Origin: Pandoraea norimbergensis
Lineage (GTDB): Bacteria > Pseudomonadota > Gammaproteobacteria > Burkholderiales > Burkholderiaceae
Reading direction: 5' to 3'
NCBI RefSeq assembly: GCF_001465545.3
Contig: NZ_CP013480.3
Span: forward strand, 5,394,001 to 5,458,000
DNA length: 64,000 bases
Shown: positions 34,132-43,559 of the stretch, in pieces
How positions within the stretch are numbered: position 1 is the first letter of the stretch
Layout of the letters: every line of letters begins with the position of its first letter
Made by a program: the position numbers and the translations under genes
Notes under the pieces: generated by a model
Databases searched by the model: none
Seen by the model: the letters and a program-made list of their open reading frames with translations, nothing else
What the model was told of the DNA's origin: nothing

Positions 34132-34587
34132 TCAGAACTGCACCATCGCAAAGTCTTCCTTGCCCACGTCGCATAGCGGGCAACGCCAGTCGTCCGGCAC
34201 ATCCTCCCACCGCGTTCCCGGCGCAATGCCGTCTTCGGGATAACCGGCCGCTTCGTCGAAAATCCATCCGCAGATCACGCAGACCCACTGCCGGAATTCC
34301 GGTGCCGTGGCAGCACTCGCTTCGCCATCGTTGGCGCTATCGGACTCGCTGCCGGTGGTGGCGCCATGGCCCGTCTTCCCCGGCACGGCGGGATCGAGCA
34401 GTGTGAACAACAACGGCTGACCGGTGCCCGCTGCATCCGGCTCAGTGCCTGCCAGATGCGTTTGCAGCGCGGCGAGCAGCGCCTGCGCTTCGTCGCGCGT
34501 GAGATCGATCCAGAACGGATCACCCGCCCCATCGTTGAGTCGCGATGGAGAAAACTGGAGTTCGACGGCAGAGCCTTTCTTGTACAT
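34132..34587 (-). CDS. Rubredoxin-domain protein with extra N-terminal domain
   Basis: The protein has 151 residues. The C-terminal 50 residues are a complete rubredoxin: CVICGWIFDEAAGYPEDG and WRCPLC supply the four iron-binding cysteines. The N-terminal part (ELQFSPSRLNDGAGDPFWIDLTRDEAQALLAALQTHL) is a separate small domain with no assignment, joined by a Gly/Ser/Ala linker. A plain rubredoxin is about 55 residues, so this is a fusion. There is no ribosome site; the DNA before the start is pyrimidine-rich on this strand and contains a short direct repeat. The electron partner is unknown. Confidence 0.85.
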   Translation of the reverse strand: MYKKGSAVELQFSPSRLNDGAGDPFWIDLTRDEAQALLAALQTHLAGTEPDAAGTGQPLLFTLLDPAVPGKTGHGATTGSESDSANDGEASAATAPEFRQWVCVICGWIFDEAAGYPEDGIAPGTRWEDVPDDWRCPLCDVGKEDFAMVQF

Positions 34588-34884
34588 GGGGATGACTGCG
34601 GGGGATGACTGCGGGGGAATACCGCGGTGATGAGCGGGAGATGACGGGCGATCGCACCCGAGGGACGTATTCTAGCCGCGCGACTGTCCCCGATAAACCC
34701 TCCGGAGGGGGAGACATTGTGCCGCACGGAGAAACAATGATTACCCCTACGGCGCGCACCAAATTGATGCAGTCATGAGGCGGATCGTGGAGAATGAGCG
34801 GCGAATCGGATGTGCAGAATGACGTGCGGCAACGCTGCGCCGCGTCGCCTGCTTGCCCGCCCCTCCCACTCCCGAACCGATTTC
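34588..34884. other. Intergenic region between rubredoxin and EamA genes
   Basis: About 300 bp between divergent genes. It contains a short imperfect tandem repeat of GGATGACTGCGGGG (34590-34615 and a diverged third copy near 34640). A GC-poor-to-rich transition with possible promoter sequence lies near 34730-34770. No ORF or RNA gene is supported. Confidence 0.4.
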
Positions 34885-35775
34885 ATGAACACAGCCCCTC
34901 GCCCGATCGATGCCACCGCCCTCGCCATCATGGTCGGCTTGTGTGCGATATGGGGCGGCCAACAGGTGGCGGTGAAGCTTGCAGTGACCGCCGTGCCAGC
35001 GGTGCTGCAAGCGGGTCTGCGCTCGGTAATCGCCACGCTGCTCGTGGGCGGGTGGATGCTCTGGCGGCGTCAGCGGCTTGTCACCGGCGACGGGACGTTG
35101 TCGGCCGGCCTTCTGGCCGGCGTGCTGTTCTCGCTGGAATTTCTCTGCATCTTCGTCGGGCTGACGCATACCACGGCATCACGCATGGCCGTGTTTCTGT
35201 ATTCCGCACCTTGCTTCACGGCCATCGGCCTGCATTGGACGGTGCCCAGCGAGCGGCTGCGTGCCGGGCAATGGCTCGGCATGGCGCTGGCGTTCTGCGG
35301 CATCGTGGTGGCGTTCTCGGACGGTGGCAGCACGAGCCTTGCGACGACTTGGCCGGGTGACCTGCTCGGCATTCTGGCGGGCGTTTTCTGGGGCATGACG
35401 ACGGTCGTCGTGCGCGCTTCGAAGCTGGCAACGGCCGCCCCCGCCAAGACACTGCTCTATCAGTTGGCCGTCTCCGCCGTGCTGCTATGCGTGCTGGCGC
35501 TGGCCACCGGTAACGTCCACATCGGCGAGATGACGGCCACGACGTGGATCAGTCTGGTCTATCAATCCATCGGCGTGGCGTTTGCGAGCTATCTGATCTG
35601 GTTCTGGATGCTCACGCGCTACAGCGCCGCCCGCCTCGCGTCGTTCTCGTTCCTGAGCCCGCTGTTCGGGGTAACGTTCGGCGTGCTGATTCTCGGAGAA
35701 TCGGTGGGCTGGCGCTTTGCGGGCGCCGTCGCCCTTGTGTTCGCCGGGATCAGCCTTGTGAACCGGCGCCGCTGA
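34885..35775 (+). CDS. EamA/DMT-family transporter
   Basis: This inner-membrane protein has 296 residues, about ten helices and two EamA repeats (from [22 protein letters not shown] and from [22 protein letters not shown]). Relatives export amino acids or small metabolites, and the substrate is unknown. ATG 34885 begins the first repeat region properly; an earlier in-frame start at 34810 would add 25 residues outside the domain. The 3' end overlaps the convergent rsmA by 26 bp. Confidence 0.88.
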   Translation: MNTAPRPIDATALAIMVGLCAIWGGQQVAVKLAVTAVPAVLQAGLRSVIATLLVGGWMLWRRQRLVTGDGTLSAGLLAGVLFSLEFLCIFVGLTHTTASRMAVFLYSAPCFTAIGLHWTVPSERLRAGQWLGMALAFCGIVVAFSDGGSTSLATTWPGDLLGILAGVFWGMTTVVVRASKLATAAPAKTLLYQLAVSAVLLCVLALATGNVHIGEMTATTWISLVYQSIGVAFASYLIWFWMLTRYSAARLASFSFLSPLFGVTFGVLILGESVGWRFAGAVALVFAGISLVNRRR

Positions 35776-36583
35776 TCGTGCGCGCCAGCGACACGTATTC
35801 GTCGACGGAAACATCTTCCGCACGACGTGTCAGATCGAACCCGAGTGCATCGAAGTCGACGCGGTCGCGATAGCTGTGCAGCGTGTTGCGCAGCATCTTG
35901 CGACGCTGTGAGAACGCCTGCGCAACCACCGCTTCGAACACCGTCAGATCCACGTCGGGCAAGTCGGCCTGAGCACGCGGAATCATTCGCACGATGGCCG
36001 AATCGACCTTCGGCGGCGGATTGAACGCTTCCGGCGGAACGTCGAGCACCTTGTCCATCCAGTAGCGGTATTGCAGCATCACCGACAGCCGGCTGTAGTT
36101 GCTCGACCCGGCCGGTGCCACCATGCGCTCCACGACTTCGTTCTGCAACATGAAGTGCTGGTCGCGCACCTGCGTCGCAAAACGCATCAGGTGAAAGAGC
36201 AACGGGCTCGAGATGTTGTACGGCAGGTTGCCGACGATGCGCAGCGGCGACTCGTCGCGGCGATCTTCCGGCACCAGCGAGCCGAAGTCGAAGTCGAGCG
36301 CATCGCCCGCGTGTACCGTCACGCGATCGCCAAACTTGCGCGTCAGGCGTGCGACGAGATCGCGGTCGAGTTCGACGACATGCAGATGCGCAAGCCACTC
36401 GGCGAGCGGCGTCGTCAAGGCGCCGAGCCCCGGGCCGATTTCGACCATCAGATCATCGGGGCGCGGCGAAATGGCGCTCACGATGTCGTCGATCACGCCC
36501 ACATCGACGAGAAAGTTCTGACCAAAACGTTTGCGCGCCACGTGGCCCTGTTGGACGCCCGTGCGCTTCGATGCGCTACTCAT
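35750..36583 (-). CDS. rsmA: 16S rRNA dimethyladenosine transferase RsmA/KsgA
   Basis: This SAM-dependent enzyme has 277 residues and dimethylates A1518 and A1519 of 16S rRNA in late 30S assembly. Motifs: [10 protein letters not shown], the SAM loop [10 protein letters not shown], acidic VVELDRDL, and the catalytic [13 protein letters not shown] 36583 is chosen over longer frames, which have an unrelated Arg/Pro-rich lead. It is the last gene of the lptD-surA-pdxA-rsmA run, 10 bp after pdxA. Confidence 0.95.
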   Translation of the reverse strand: MSSASKRTGVQQGHVARKRFGQNFLVDVGVIDDIVSAISPRPDDLMVEIGPGLGALTTPLAEWLAHLHVVELDRDLVARLTRKFGDRVTVHAGDALDFDFGSLVPEDRRDESPLRIVGNLPYNISSPLLFHLMRFATQVRDQHFMLQNEVVERMVAPAGSSNYSRLSVMLQYRYWMDKVLDVPPEAFNPPPKVDSAIVRMIPRAQADLPDVDLTVFEAVVAQAFSQRRKMLRNTLHSYRDRVDFDALGFDLTRRAEDVSVDEYVSLARTISGAGSQG

Positions 36584-36593
36584 GTGAAATTCC

Positions 36594-37697
36594 TTAGGAA
36601 CGCGGTGGAGCGTCGTTATCGCCCGTCTTGGCCGCCGCATCGCTTGCGGTGCCTGACGTCGCGACGGTGCCAGCGCGCAGTTGTGCATGGGTGGCCGCGT
36701 TGGCGGCCATGGTCGCGGCGGTGCGCAGGGCTTCGAGCAGGCTGCCGCTCTCGGCGCGCCCGGTACCCGCAAGATCCAGCGCAGTGCCGTGATCGACCGA
36801 AGTGCGAATGATCGGCAGGCCCAGCGTGATGTTCACGCCCGCGCCGAAGCTCGCGTATTTGAGCACCGGCAGGCCCTGATCGTGATACATGGCGAGCACG
36901 GCGTCGGCCCCGTCGAGGTGACGCGGCTGGAACAGCGTGTCGGCCGGGTACGGCCCGCGCGCGTCGATGCCTGCCGCGCGCGCATCGTCGAGCGCGGGCG
37001 TAATGACATCGATCTCTTCACGGCCGAGATAGCCCGACTCGCCCGCATGCGGATTGAGTCCGGTCACGAGAATACGCGGACGCGTCACGCCGAAATGGCG
37101 CATCAGGTCTTGATTCAGTATGACGAGGGTTTCCAGCAGATCGTCCCGGCGAATGGCGCCGGGCACCTGCGCCAGCGGCAAATGCGTGGTGGCAAGCGCC
37201 ACCCGCAAACCACCGCCTGCGAGCATCATCACCACGCGCGGCGTATGCGTGCGCTCGGCGAGATATTCGGTGTGACCGGTGAAAGCCACGCCGCTGTCGT
37301 TGATCGTGCTCTTTTGCAGCGGCGCCGTGACAATCGCGTCGAAGGTGCCGGCCACCGCGCCGTCAATGGCCGCGTCGAGCAGTGCGAGCACATAGGGACC
37401 GTTGGCGGCGTTCAGTTGCCCGGCGACGGCCGGCACGGCGAGCGAATGATGCTCGACGCGCACACGTCCCTGCAACAGCAAAGCCTGCCATGCGTCGCCC
37501 AGGCCAACGGCCTGCGCGCGCGCCGACAGCAGTGCGGCGTCGCCGAGCACGGCGAACTGACAATGTTCGAGGGGATCTGATGCTGATGGGGCCGACGGTG
37601 TCAGGCACTGGACCAGTGCCTGCACAGTCAGCTCCGGCCCCACACCTGCCGGTTCACCGGTGGTGATGGCAAGGACGAAGGGCCGGGCGGATGTCAT
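36594..37697 (-). CDS. pdxA: 4-hydroxythreonine-4-phosphate dehydrogenase PdxA
   Basis: This NAD-dependent, metal-requiring enzyme of pyridoxal phosphate synthesis has 367 residues. Landmarks are the N-terminal [13 protein letters not shown], metal-binding histidines in [12 protein letters not shown] and [13 protein letters not shown], and [13 protein letters not shown]. The C-terminus extends about 30 residues beyond the usual end as an Ala/Thr-rich tail. It sits between surA and rsmA, the conserved proteobacterial order. Confidence 0.94.
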   Translation of the reverse strand: MTSARPFVLAITTGEPAGVGPELTVQALVQCLTPSAPSASDPLEHCQFAVLGDAALLSARAQAVGLGDAWQALLLQGRVRVEHHSLAVPAVAGQLNAANGPYVLALLDAAIDGAVAGTFDAIVTAPLQKSTINDSGVAFTGHTEYLAERTHTPRVVMMLAGGGLRVALATTHLPLAQVPGAIRRDDLLETLVILNQDLMRHFGVTRPRILVTGLNPHAGESGYLGREEIDVITPALDDARAAGIDARGPYPADTLFQPRHLDGADAVLAMYHDQGLPVLKYASFGAGVNITLGLPIIRTSVDHGTALDLAGTGRAESGSLLEALRTAATMAANAATHAQLRAGTVATSGTASDAAAKTGDNDAPPRS

Positions 37698-37740
37698 ACG
37701 AGGAGGTGTGGCAGTGTCGGGTCGTCGGGTCGGGCCGCGC

Positions 37741-39111
37741 TTACTGCGCAGCCGTGCTCAGACGGTAATCGACATAAGCGCTGTCGCGCAGTTGTTGCAG
37801 CCAGTCGCGATACTGCTGCTCGGCCTTGCGGCCACGCAGTTCCTGCATCGCCAGATTGCGCTCCTGATCGCCCGACACCTGCGACTCGCGATGGCCCAGC
37901 ACCTGAATCAGGTGATAGCCATATTCCGAGCGCACCGGATCGCTGATCTGGCCGTCCTTGAGCTCCGACATGGCGCGCTCGAACGCCGGCACGGTCTCGC
38001 CCGGCGAAATCCAGCCGAGGTCGCCGCCCTGCGAGGCCGAGCCGTCCACCGACACCTGACGGGCATACGTCGCAAAGTCGCCCTTGCCGGCTTCGATCTG
38101 CGCCTTGATATCGAGCAGCTTCTTCTGCGCCTGTGCTTCGGACACGCCGTCGCCCACACGAATCAGGATGTGGCGCGCGTGAATCTGCGGCACGGTCATG
38201 CCTTGCTCGCCGCCGCCCTGCTTACGGGTGTCGACCAGCTTGATGACGTGAAAACCGTTATTGCTGCGCAGCACCTGCGGCACGAGCGTGCCCGCTTGCA
38301 GCTTCTGGACCTGATTCAGGTACAGATCGGGAATACGTTCGGGAATGCGGAAACCCATGTCGCCACCGGCGCTGGCGTCGGACGCATCCGAATATTGCTT
38401 GGCGAGAGCAGCGAAATCGCCACCGGCTTTCGCCTTGTCGAGCGCGTCGTTGGCCTTCTTCTGCGCAGCGTTGACCTGATCGGGCGAAGCGCCGTCCGGC
38501 ACCTTCACGAGAATCTCGCTGATGCGGTATTCGGTTTCGGAAGGCGTGGCCGAAGCCCCACGCTGGGCGGCGAGGAACGTGTTGATTTCGGTCTCGCTGA
38601 CCTGAATCTGGCTATCGACTTCCTTGTCGCGCAGGCGGGCCAGAATGATCTGTTCGCGCACTTCCTTGCGGAAGGCGTCCCAAGGCACACCGGCTTGCGC
38701 GAGGCGCGCCTTGTACTGATCGACGGAGAGGCGGTTGTCGGCGGCGATGCGTTGCAGCGCCTGCTCGACGTCGGCGTCCTTGACGACGATGCCATCTTCC
38801 TTGGCGCGCTGGAGCTGCACCTGCGTGATGATCATCTGTTCAAGCACCTGACGCTGGAGCATGTCGGCCTCGGGGACCGGACGCTTCGCAAGCGTCAGCT
38901 GGTGCTTGGCTTCCTCGATTCGCGTGTTGAGTTCCTTGCGGGTGATCACGGCGTCGTTGACCACGGCCACGATCGAATCGACCGACTGCGTGGACGACGC
39001 GGGCGCGCCAGCGGCGCGTGCGCTGACGGGTGCCGGTTGGGCCACCGCCACCCCGGCGGCGAGACACAGGCTCGCCAGCAGCGAGGCACGCTTCACAAAC
39101 ATGTCATTCAT
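37741..39111 (-). CDS. surA: Periplasmic chaperone and peptidyl-prolyl isomerase SurA
   Basis: The protein has 456 residues. A signal peptide (cleavage near VAVAQP), an N-terminal chaperone domain beginning [18 protein letters not shown], and two parvulin domains follow (starting near [20 protein letters not shown] and [14 protein letters not shown]), then a short C-terminal helix. SurA escorts outer-membrane proteins, including LptD encoded just upstream, to the BAM complex. The first ATG overlaps lptD by 8 nt; an in-frame ATG at 39102 is an alternative. Confidence 0.95.
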   Translation of the reverse strand: MNDMFVKRASLLASLCLAAGVAVAQPAPVSARAAGAPASSTQSVDSIVAVVNDAVITRKELNTRIEEAKHQLTLAKRPVPEADMLQRQVLEQMIITQVQLQRAKEDGIVVKDADVEQALQRIAADNRLSVDQYKARLAQAGVPWDAFRKEVREQIILARLRDKEVDSQIQVSETEINTFLAAQRGASATPSETEYRISEILVKVPDGASPDQVNAAQKKANDALDKAKAGGDFAALAKQYSDASDASAGGDMGFRIPERIPDLYLNQVQKLQAGTLVPQVLRSNNGFHVIKLVDTRKQGGGEQGMTVPQIHARHILIRVGDGVSEAQAQKKLLDIKAQIEAGKGDFATYARQVSVDGSASQGGDLGWISPGETVPAFERAMSELKDGQISDPVRSEYGYHLIQVLGHRESQVSGDQERNLAMQELRGRKAEQQYRDWLQQLRDSAYVDYRLSTAAQ

Positions 39112-41464
39112 AGTTGCTGAATCGAGAAGGAATCTGGTTCGTCGGCGGCGGCTGGTAGCCAGGCACGCCTTGCTTGAACGCTTCGGTGGCGCTGGTACCG
39201 GACTTGGTCAGGCCCTTCAACTCCAACTGCGCAAAAATACGCGAAGTCGTTGTCGTGGCATTGGTCGCATAGCGCTGCACGCCCACCCGGAAAGCCCAGC
39301 AGTCGGCATCATACTCGAAACCCGCCAGGGCATCGATGAACGACTTGTCCGTGATGCTGTAGTTGATCCGGCCCACCACCCCGAATCGGGGTGTGATCGG
39401 CCATTGGCCCGAAAGTTCGATCTGGTTGATCGGAGTCACCGTCAACGCGGTCTGCCCCACCACCGGCGGCGGGTTGCGCAGGTAACGGTAATAGACATTG
39501 AAGACGCGACGCTCACCCGGACGCCACGTGATCCCCACGTCCGAGCGGTTGAACTGCGACGTGCTCGGGCTGTACTGCACCGCCGTGCTGAACGTGATGT
39601 TGCTGTACAGCAGCGCCGAGCCGCCCACCAGGAAGTCGGACACCCCGGCGTTTTCCGGCGTGCCGCCCGGCATCGTCACGAGCGATTGCTGGATGTTGTA
39701 GCGCTGCGCGTACCAGACGCGCGCGCGCTCCACACCGCTCTCCGCATCGATCAGGCGCGAGGTCAGCGCCATCGTGACACGGTTGGCATCCTGAATCCGG
39801 TCTTCGCCGATGAACGAATTCTCGCTGAAGATTTCCGCGAGGTTGAAGTCGGCGACCGCACTGTCGAAAATCGGAATCGAGCTCTGATTCCGGTACGGCG
39901 TATAGACGTAGAAGATGCGCGGTTCCAACGTCTGCTTCATGCTCGAACCGAACAACGTGAGCGGGCGCTCGAACGTCAGACCGGCATCGAGACTGACCGT
40001 CGGGACCGTGCGCGTGATCGACGACTGCATCGTCGAGCCGTTCGGATAATCGACGTTGTACGACGCCGCGTTGAACATCACCTTCGGGATGATGAAGTAA
40101 CCCGGCGTCAGAATCGGGTAACTCAACGTCGGCTGCGCATACAAACGCTCGCCATCGGGCTGGCCCGTGGTGGCTGCGATGTGGAACCGGTTGTACCGGA
40201 TCGGCATCGTGAAGTCGAAACCACCGAAATCCAGCTTGTTGTACGTCGCCGACAGCTCGGGCACCGATTCATACTGCGGCGCACTCGGGGCAAGCGTCTG
40301 ATACTTCAGAATTCGCGCAAGGAACGACCAATTGCCGTAACCCCACGTCAACCCGGCTTCGCGGTTGTACACGCGCGTCACGCCAGTCTGGAAGTTGGTA
40401 CCCGCACCGAAGTCGTCGGGATAGGTGTCGTCCGACACCTTCGTAAAGTTGACGTAGCCGTTGACGCCATAGCCAAACGACTGGGCGTGCTGCCACGTAA
40501 ACGTATACCGCGCGTCCCCCGTCACCCGGTCTTTTGGCAGGTATTCGATGTGGAACAATCCGGAATACGTATTTTCGAGGTACCGGAAATCCCCCATCAA
40601 CATCGTGCCGCGCTTGGTCATGAAGCGCGGCGTGATCGTCAGATCGCGATTCGGTGCGATATTGAGGTAATACGGTTGCGAGAACTCGAAGCCCGTCTGG
40701 GTCGACTGCGTAAACGTCGGCGCGAGCAAGCCCGAGCGGCGCTCGGTCGTTGTCGGGAACGACATGTACGGGCTTGCCAGAATCGGCACGCCCTGGAAGA
40801 ACAGAATGCCGTTGTAGGCCGTACCTTCCTGCTGTTCCTGATCGAATTCGAACGACGACGCCTTGATGTACCACGCCGGCGTCTTGTCGTCATCAGTACA
40901 GGCGCATGCGGAATAGGTGCCGCGCTGCAACGTGACCACGTTGCCTGCATCGACATCCGCGCGCTCGCCTTTACCGCCGCCGCCTGTCACCAGTTGATAC
41001 GTCGGCGTGAGCATGTAGCCGTCGCCCGCACCGGTATACATATGGGCCTCAGGGCCGACAAATTTGTTGCCGCCCTGTGACATGTGCGCGTTACCGTGCG
41101 CCACCACCTCGTCCGTGTCCTGATCGTAGGTCAGACGATCGCCCTTCACGTAGGAGCGCAATTTGCGCGCCTCCGCGTCGCCGTCGACGGTCGCGTCGAC
41201 GTTGGTGCGGCCGGTCAGATGCATGCCACGCACGTACATCGGCACGTCGTCGCCGTCCCCTAGCACGAACTCCCCCAGCGAAGGGACCGTGCGCAGCACA
41301 AGACCATCGCTCTTCGAAAGATCGGGGGGAGGGGCTTCTTGTGCACCGGCGAGCGAGCACCACACGCCCGGCAGGGAGAGCAGTAGCGCCAGTGGCTTGC
41401 GTCGCGCGCGCATCAGGCGGCGCAGCGACGAAACTTCATTCGTATGGACTTGTTTATCCGGCAT
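39104..41464 (-). CDS. lptD: LPS-assembly protein LptD
   Basis: This outer-membrane beta-barrel has about 786 residues and inserts LPS into the outer leaflet with LptE (encoded at 59.4 kb). A signal sequence (PLALLLSLPGVWCSLAGAQEA) is followed by the periplasmic OstA-like domain (LRSYVKGDRLTYDQDTDEVVAHGNAHM) and the barrel from about residue 230. A closely spaced cysteine pair is at YSACACTDDD. ATG 41464 is chosen near the signal peptide; ATG 41479 is equally possible and neither has a good ribosome site. Divergent from amgK across 163 bp. Confidence 0.94.
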   Translation of the reverse strand: MPDKQVHTNEVSSLRRLMRARRKPLALLLSLPGVWCSLAGAQEAPPPDLSKSDGLVLRTVPSLGEFVLGDGDDVPMYVRGMHLTGRTNVDATVDGDAEARKLRSYVKGDRLTYDQDTDEVVAHGNAHMSQGGNKFVGPEAHMYTGAGDGYMLTPTYQLVTGGGGKGERADVDAGNVVTLQRGTYSACACTDDDKTPAWYIKASSFEFDQEQQEGTAYNGILFFQGVPILASPYMSFPTTTERRSGLLAPTFTQSTQTGFEFSQPYYLNIAPNRDLTITPRFMTKRGTMLMGDFRYLENTYSGLFHIEYLPKDRVTGDARYTFTWQHAQSFGYGVNGYVNFTKVSDDTYPDDFGAGTNFQTGVTRVYNREAGLTWGYGNWSFLARILKYQTLAPSAPQYESVPELSATYNKLDFGGFDFTMPIRYNRFHIAATTGQPDGERLYAQPTLSYPILTPGYFIIPKVMFNAASYNVDYPNGSTMQSSITRTVPTVSLDAGLTFERPLTLFGSSMKQTLEPRIFYVYTPYRNQSSIPIFDSAVADFNLAEIFSENSFIGEDRIQDANRVTMALTSRLIDAESGVERARVWYAQRYNIQQSLVTMPGGTPENAGVSDFLVGGSALLYSNITFSTAVQYSPSTSQFNRSDVGITWRPGERRVFNVYYRYLRNPPPVVGQTALTVTPINQIELSGQWPITPRFGVVGRINYSITDKSFIDALAGFEYDADCWAFRVGVQRYATNATTTTSRIFAQLELKGLTKSGTSATEAFKQGVPGYQPPPTNQIPSRFSNYE

Positions 41465-41627
41465 GTACGCAAACAGCATGACAATCGAGGCGCCGGTTGC
41501 GGGCAGCCAATTCCCCATGTCCGGACAGCTTTGCCGGGACATTCGGAACGGTCGATCGAGGTCGAGAATCAGGGCGTCGGGAAAACATGATCGGGTATTA
41601 TATGGCAAGACGTTTACCGCCCCCATC

Positions 41628-42716
41628 ATGACCGCACAACCCTCTGCTCCCACGAGTGTTTCCGAGGCTTCCAGCCTGCTCGGCGCCGCTACCGACGATT
41701 CCCGCCTGCAATCGCTTGCCACCTGGCTCTCAGGGCTGGCCGAGCCGTTTTCGCTCGACATGGCGCAGTGGGCGCCCGCCTCGGCAGACGCGAGCTTCCG
41801 GCGCTATTTCCGCATCGGCAGTTTTGATCCGGCACATCCGAGCCTGATCGTGATGGACGCCCCGCCGCCGCAAGAAGATTGCCGTCCTTTCGTGCACGTC
41901 GCGCAATTGCTCGACGACGCCGGCCTGCAAGCACCCAAGGTGCTCGCCGAAGATCTGGCCCAAGGCTTCCTGCTGCTCACCGACCTGGGCCACCAGACTT
42001 ACCTCGACGTGCTCGACGACGACAACGCCCGCCCGCTCATGCGCGCGGCGCTCGATGCGCTGATCGTGTGGCAAAAAAGCTCCCGGGCCGACGTCCTGCC
42101 CGCGTACGACACGGCACTGCTCCAGCGCGAGCTCGATCTCTTCCCCGACTGGTACATCGGTAAGCATCTGAAAGTCGAACTGACAGCCGACCAGCGTGCC
42201 ACGCTCGATCGCATCAATCAGTTGCTCATCGACAATGCCCTCGCGCAGCCCAAGGTGTTCGTGCATCGCGACTTCATGCCGCGCAACCTGATGCCGGGTC
42301 TGCCGGGCACGACCGGCCCGGGCATTCTCGATTTTCAGGACGCCGTGTACGGCCCGCTGACTTACGACGTGATCTCGCTCATGCGCGATGCGTTCCTGAG
42401 CTGGGATGAAGAACGTCAGCTCGACTGGCTGGCCTATTACTGGGAACGCGCGCGCAAGGCCGGGCTGCCGGTCGACGCCGACTTCGGCGAGTTCTACCGT
42501 CAGGCCGAATGGATGGGGCTGCAACGCCATCTGAAAGTGCTCGGCATCTTTGCCCGTATCAACTATCGCGACGGCAAGCCGCGTTATCTGGCCGATACCC
42601 CGCGCTTCATCGACTACGCCCGCAAGGTGGCCGAGCGTTACGCGCCGCTGCGCCCGCTGGCACGGCTGCTCGACACGCTGACCGACCAACAGGTCGACGT
42701 CGGCTACACGTTCTGA
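41628..42716 (+). CDS. amgK: Anomeric MurNAc/GlcNAc kinase AmgK
   Basis: This phosphotransferase with the aminoglycoside-kinase fold has 362 residues. The catalytic loop is VFVHRDFMPRNLM and the metal-binding motif is ILDFQDAVYGPLTYD. In Pseudomonas and relatives AmgK phosphorylates N-acetylmuramic acid at C1, so recycled wall sugars re-enter UDP-MurNAc synthesis without MurA, which underlies intrinsic fosfomycin tolerance. The assignment rests on fold plus the adjacent murU and the position opposite lptD, the same arrangement as in Pseudomonas. ATG 41628 follows an AT-rich promoter-like stretch (TATTATAT at 41596-41603). Confidence 0.88.
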   Translation: MTAQPSAPTSVSEASSLLGAATDDSRLQSLATWLSGLAEPFSLDMAQWAPASADASFRRYFRIGSFDPAHPSLIVMDAPPPQEDCRPFVHVAQLLDDAGLQAPKVLAEDLAQGFLLLTDLGHQTYLDVLDDDNARPLMRAALDALIVWQKSSRADVLPAYDTALLQRELDLFPDWYIGKHLKVELTADQRATLDRINQLLIDNALAQPKVFVHRDFMPRNLMPGLPGTTGPGILDFQDAVYGPLTYDVISLMRDAFLSWDEERQLDWLAYYWERARKAGLPVDADFGEFYRQAEWMGLQRHLKVLGIFARINYRDGKPRYLADTPRFIDYARKVAERYAPLRPLARLLDTLTDQQVDVGYTF

Positions 42717-42726
42717 GGCGCCCGCA

Positions 42727-43476
42727 ATGGCCGGGCCCCTGAGCGCAACCCCTGCGCCGATGCCGCTCAAGGCGATGATCTTCGCCGCCGGGCGCGGCGA
42801 TCGCATGCGCCCGCTCACCGACACCACGCCAAAGCCGTTGCTGCCGGTGGCCGGCAAGCCGCTGATCGTCTGGCAGATCGAAGCCCTCGCGCGGGCGGGT
42901 TACACCGACATCGTCATCAACCATGCCTGGCTGGGCGCACAGATCGAAGCCGCGCTCGGCGACGGCAGCCGCTTCGGCGTACGCCTCACCTACTCGGCCG
43001 AGGGGGAAGCCCTCGAGACGGCGGGCGGCATCGTTCAGGCGCGCCCGTCTCTCGAAGGCGCGGGCAACGTGTTCCTGGCCATCGCGGGCGACCTGTTCAC
43101 CGATTTCGATTTCGCTACGCTGCGCGCGCCTGCGGCACGTCTGGCCGCGCAGGCGCAGCCCGGCATGCATCTGGTGATGGTGCCGAACCCGCCGTTTCAT
43201 CCGGCGGGTGACTTCGCGCTCGACGCCGCACATCGGCTGCATCTGCGCGAGAACGCCCCGCCCGGCGCCGTACCGCTCACCTTCGGCAGCATCGCGCTAT
43301 ACGACCTGCGTCTGTTCGACGGCATTGCCCCGGGCACACGCATGGCACTCACGCCGCTGTACCAACGCACGATTGCCGACGCCCGCGCCACGGGCGAGCG
43401 TTTTGACGGCGAGTGGGAAAACGTCGGCACGCCGGCGCAGTTGGCTGCACTGAACGACACCGTTAGCGCCCGATAG
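42727..43476 (+). CDS. murU: N-acetylmuramate alpha-1-phosphate uridylyltransferase MurU
   Basis: This sugar-phosphate nucleotidyltransferase has 249 residues. The signature AAGRGDRMRPLTDTTPKPLLPVAGKPLI binds UTP. Asp in AIAGDLFTDFDF and the C-terminal EWENVGTPAQL complete the site. It takes MurNAc-1-phosphate from AmgK to UDP-MurNAc. It lies 10 bp after amgK, so the two form one operon. Other NTP sugar transferases share the fold; pairing with amgK makes MurU the best call. Confidence 0.88.
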   Translation: MAGPLSATPAPMPLKAMIFAAGRGDRMRPLTDTTPKPLLPVAGKPLIVWQIEALARAGYTDIVINHAWLGAQIEAALGDGSRFGVRLTYSAEGEALETAGGIVQARPSLEGAGNVFLAIAGDLFTDFDFATLRAPAARLAAQAQPGMHLVMVPNPPFHPAGDFALDAAHRLHLRENAPPGAVPLTFGSIALYDLRLFDGIAPGTRMALTPLYQRTIADARATGERFDGEWENVGTPAQLAALNDTVSAR

Positions 43477-43559
43477 CAATCGGAAGCATCCGAGAGCATT
43501 CGGCAGCGCTGAACCCCCGGCAGTAGAATCGCCTCAATACGACAAGAATGGAGCCCGCG

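Noticed and set aside
38861..41080. Long plus-strand frame opposite surA and lptD
   Set aside because: Antisense shadow with Arg/Val/His-rich composition. The minus-strand products are clear SurA and LptD.
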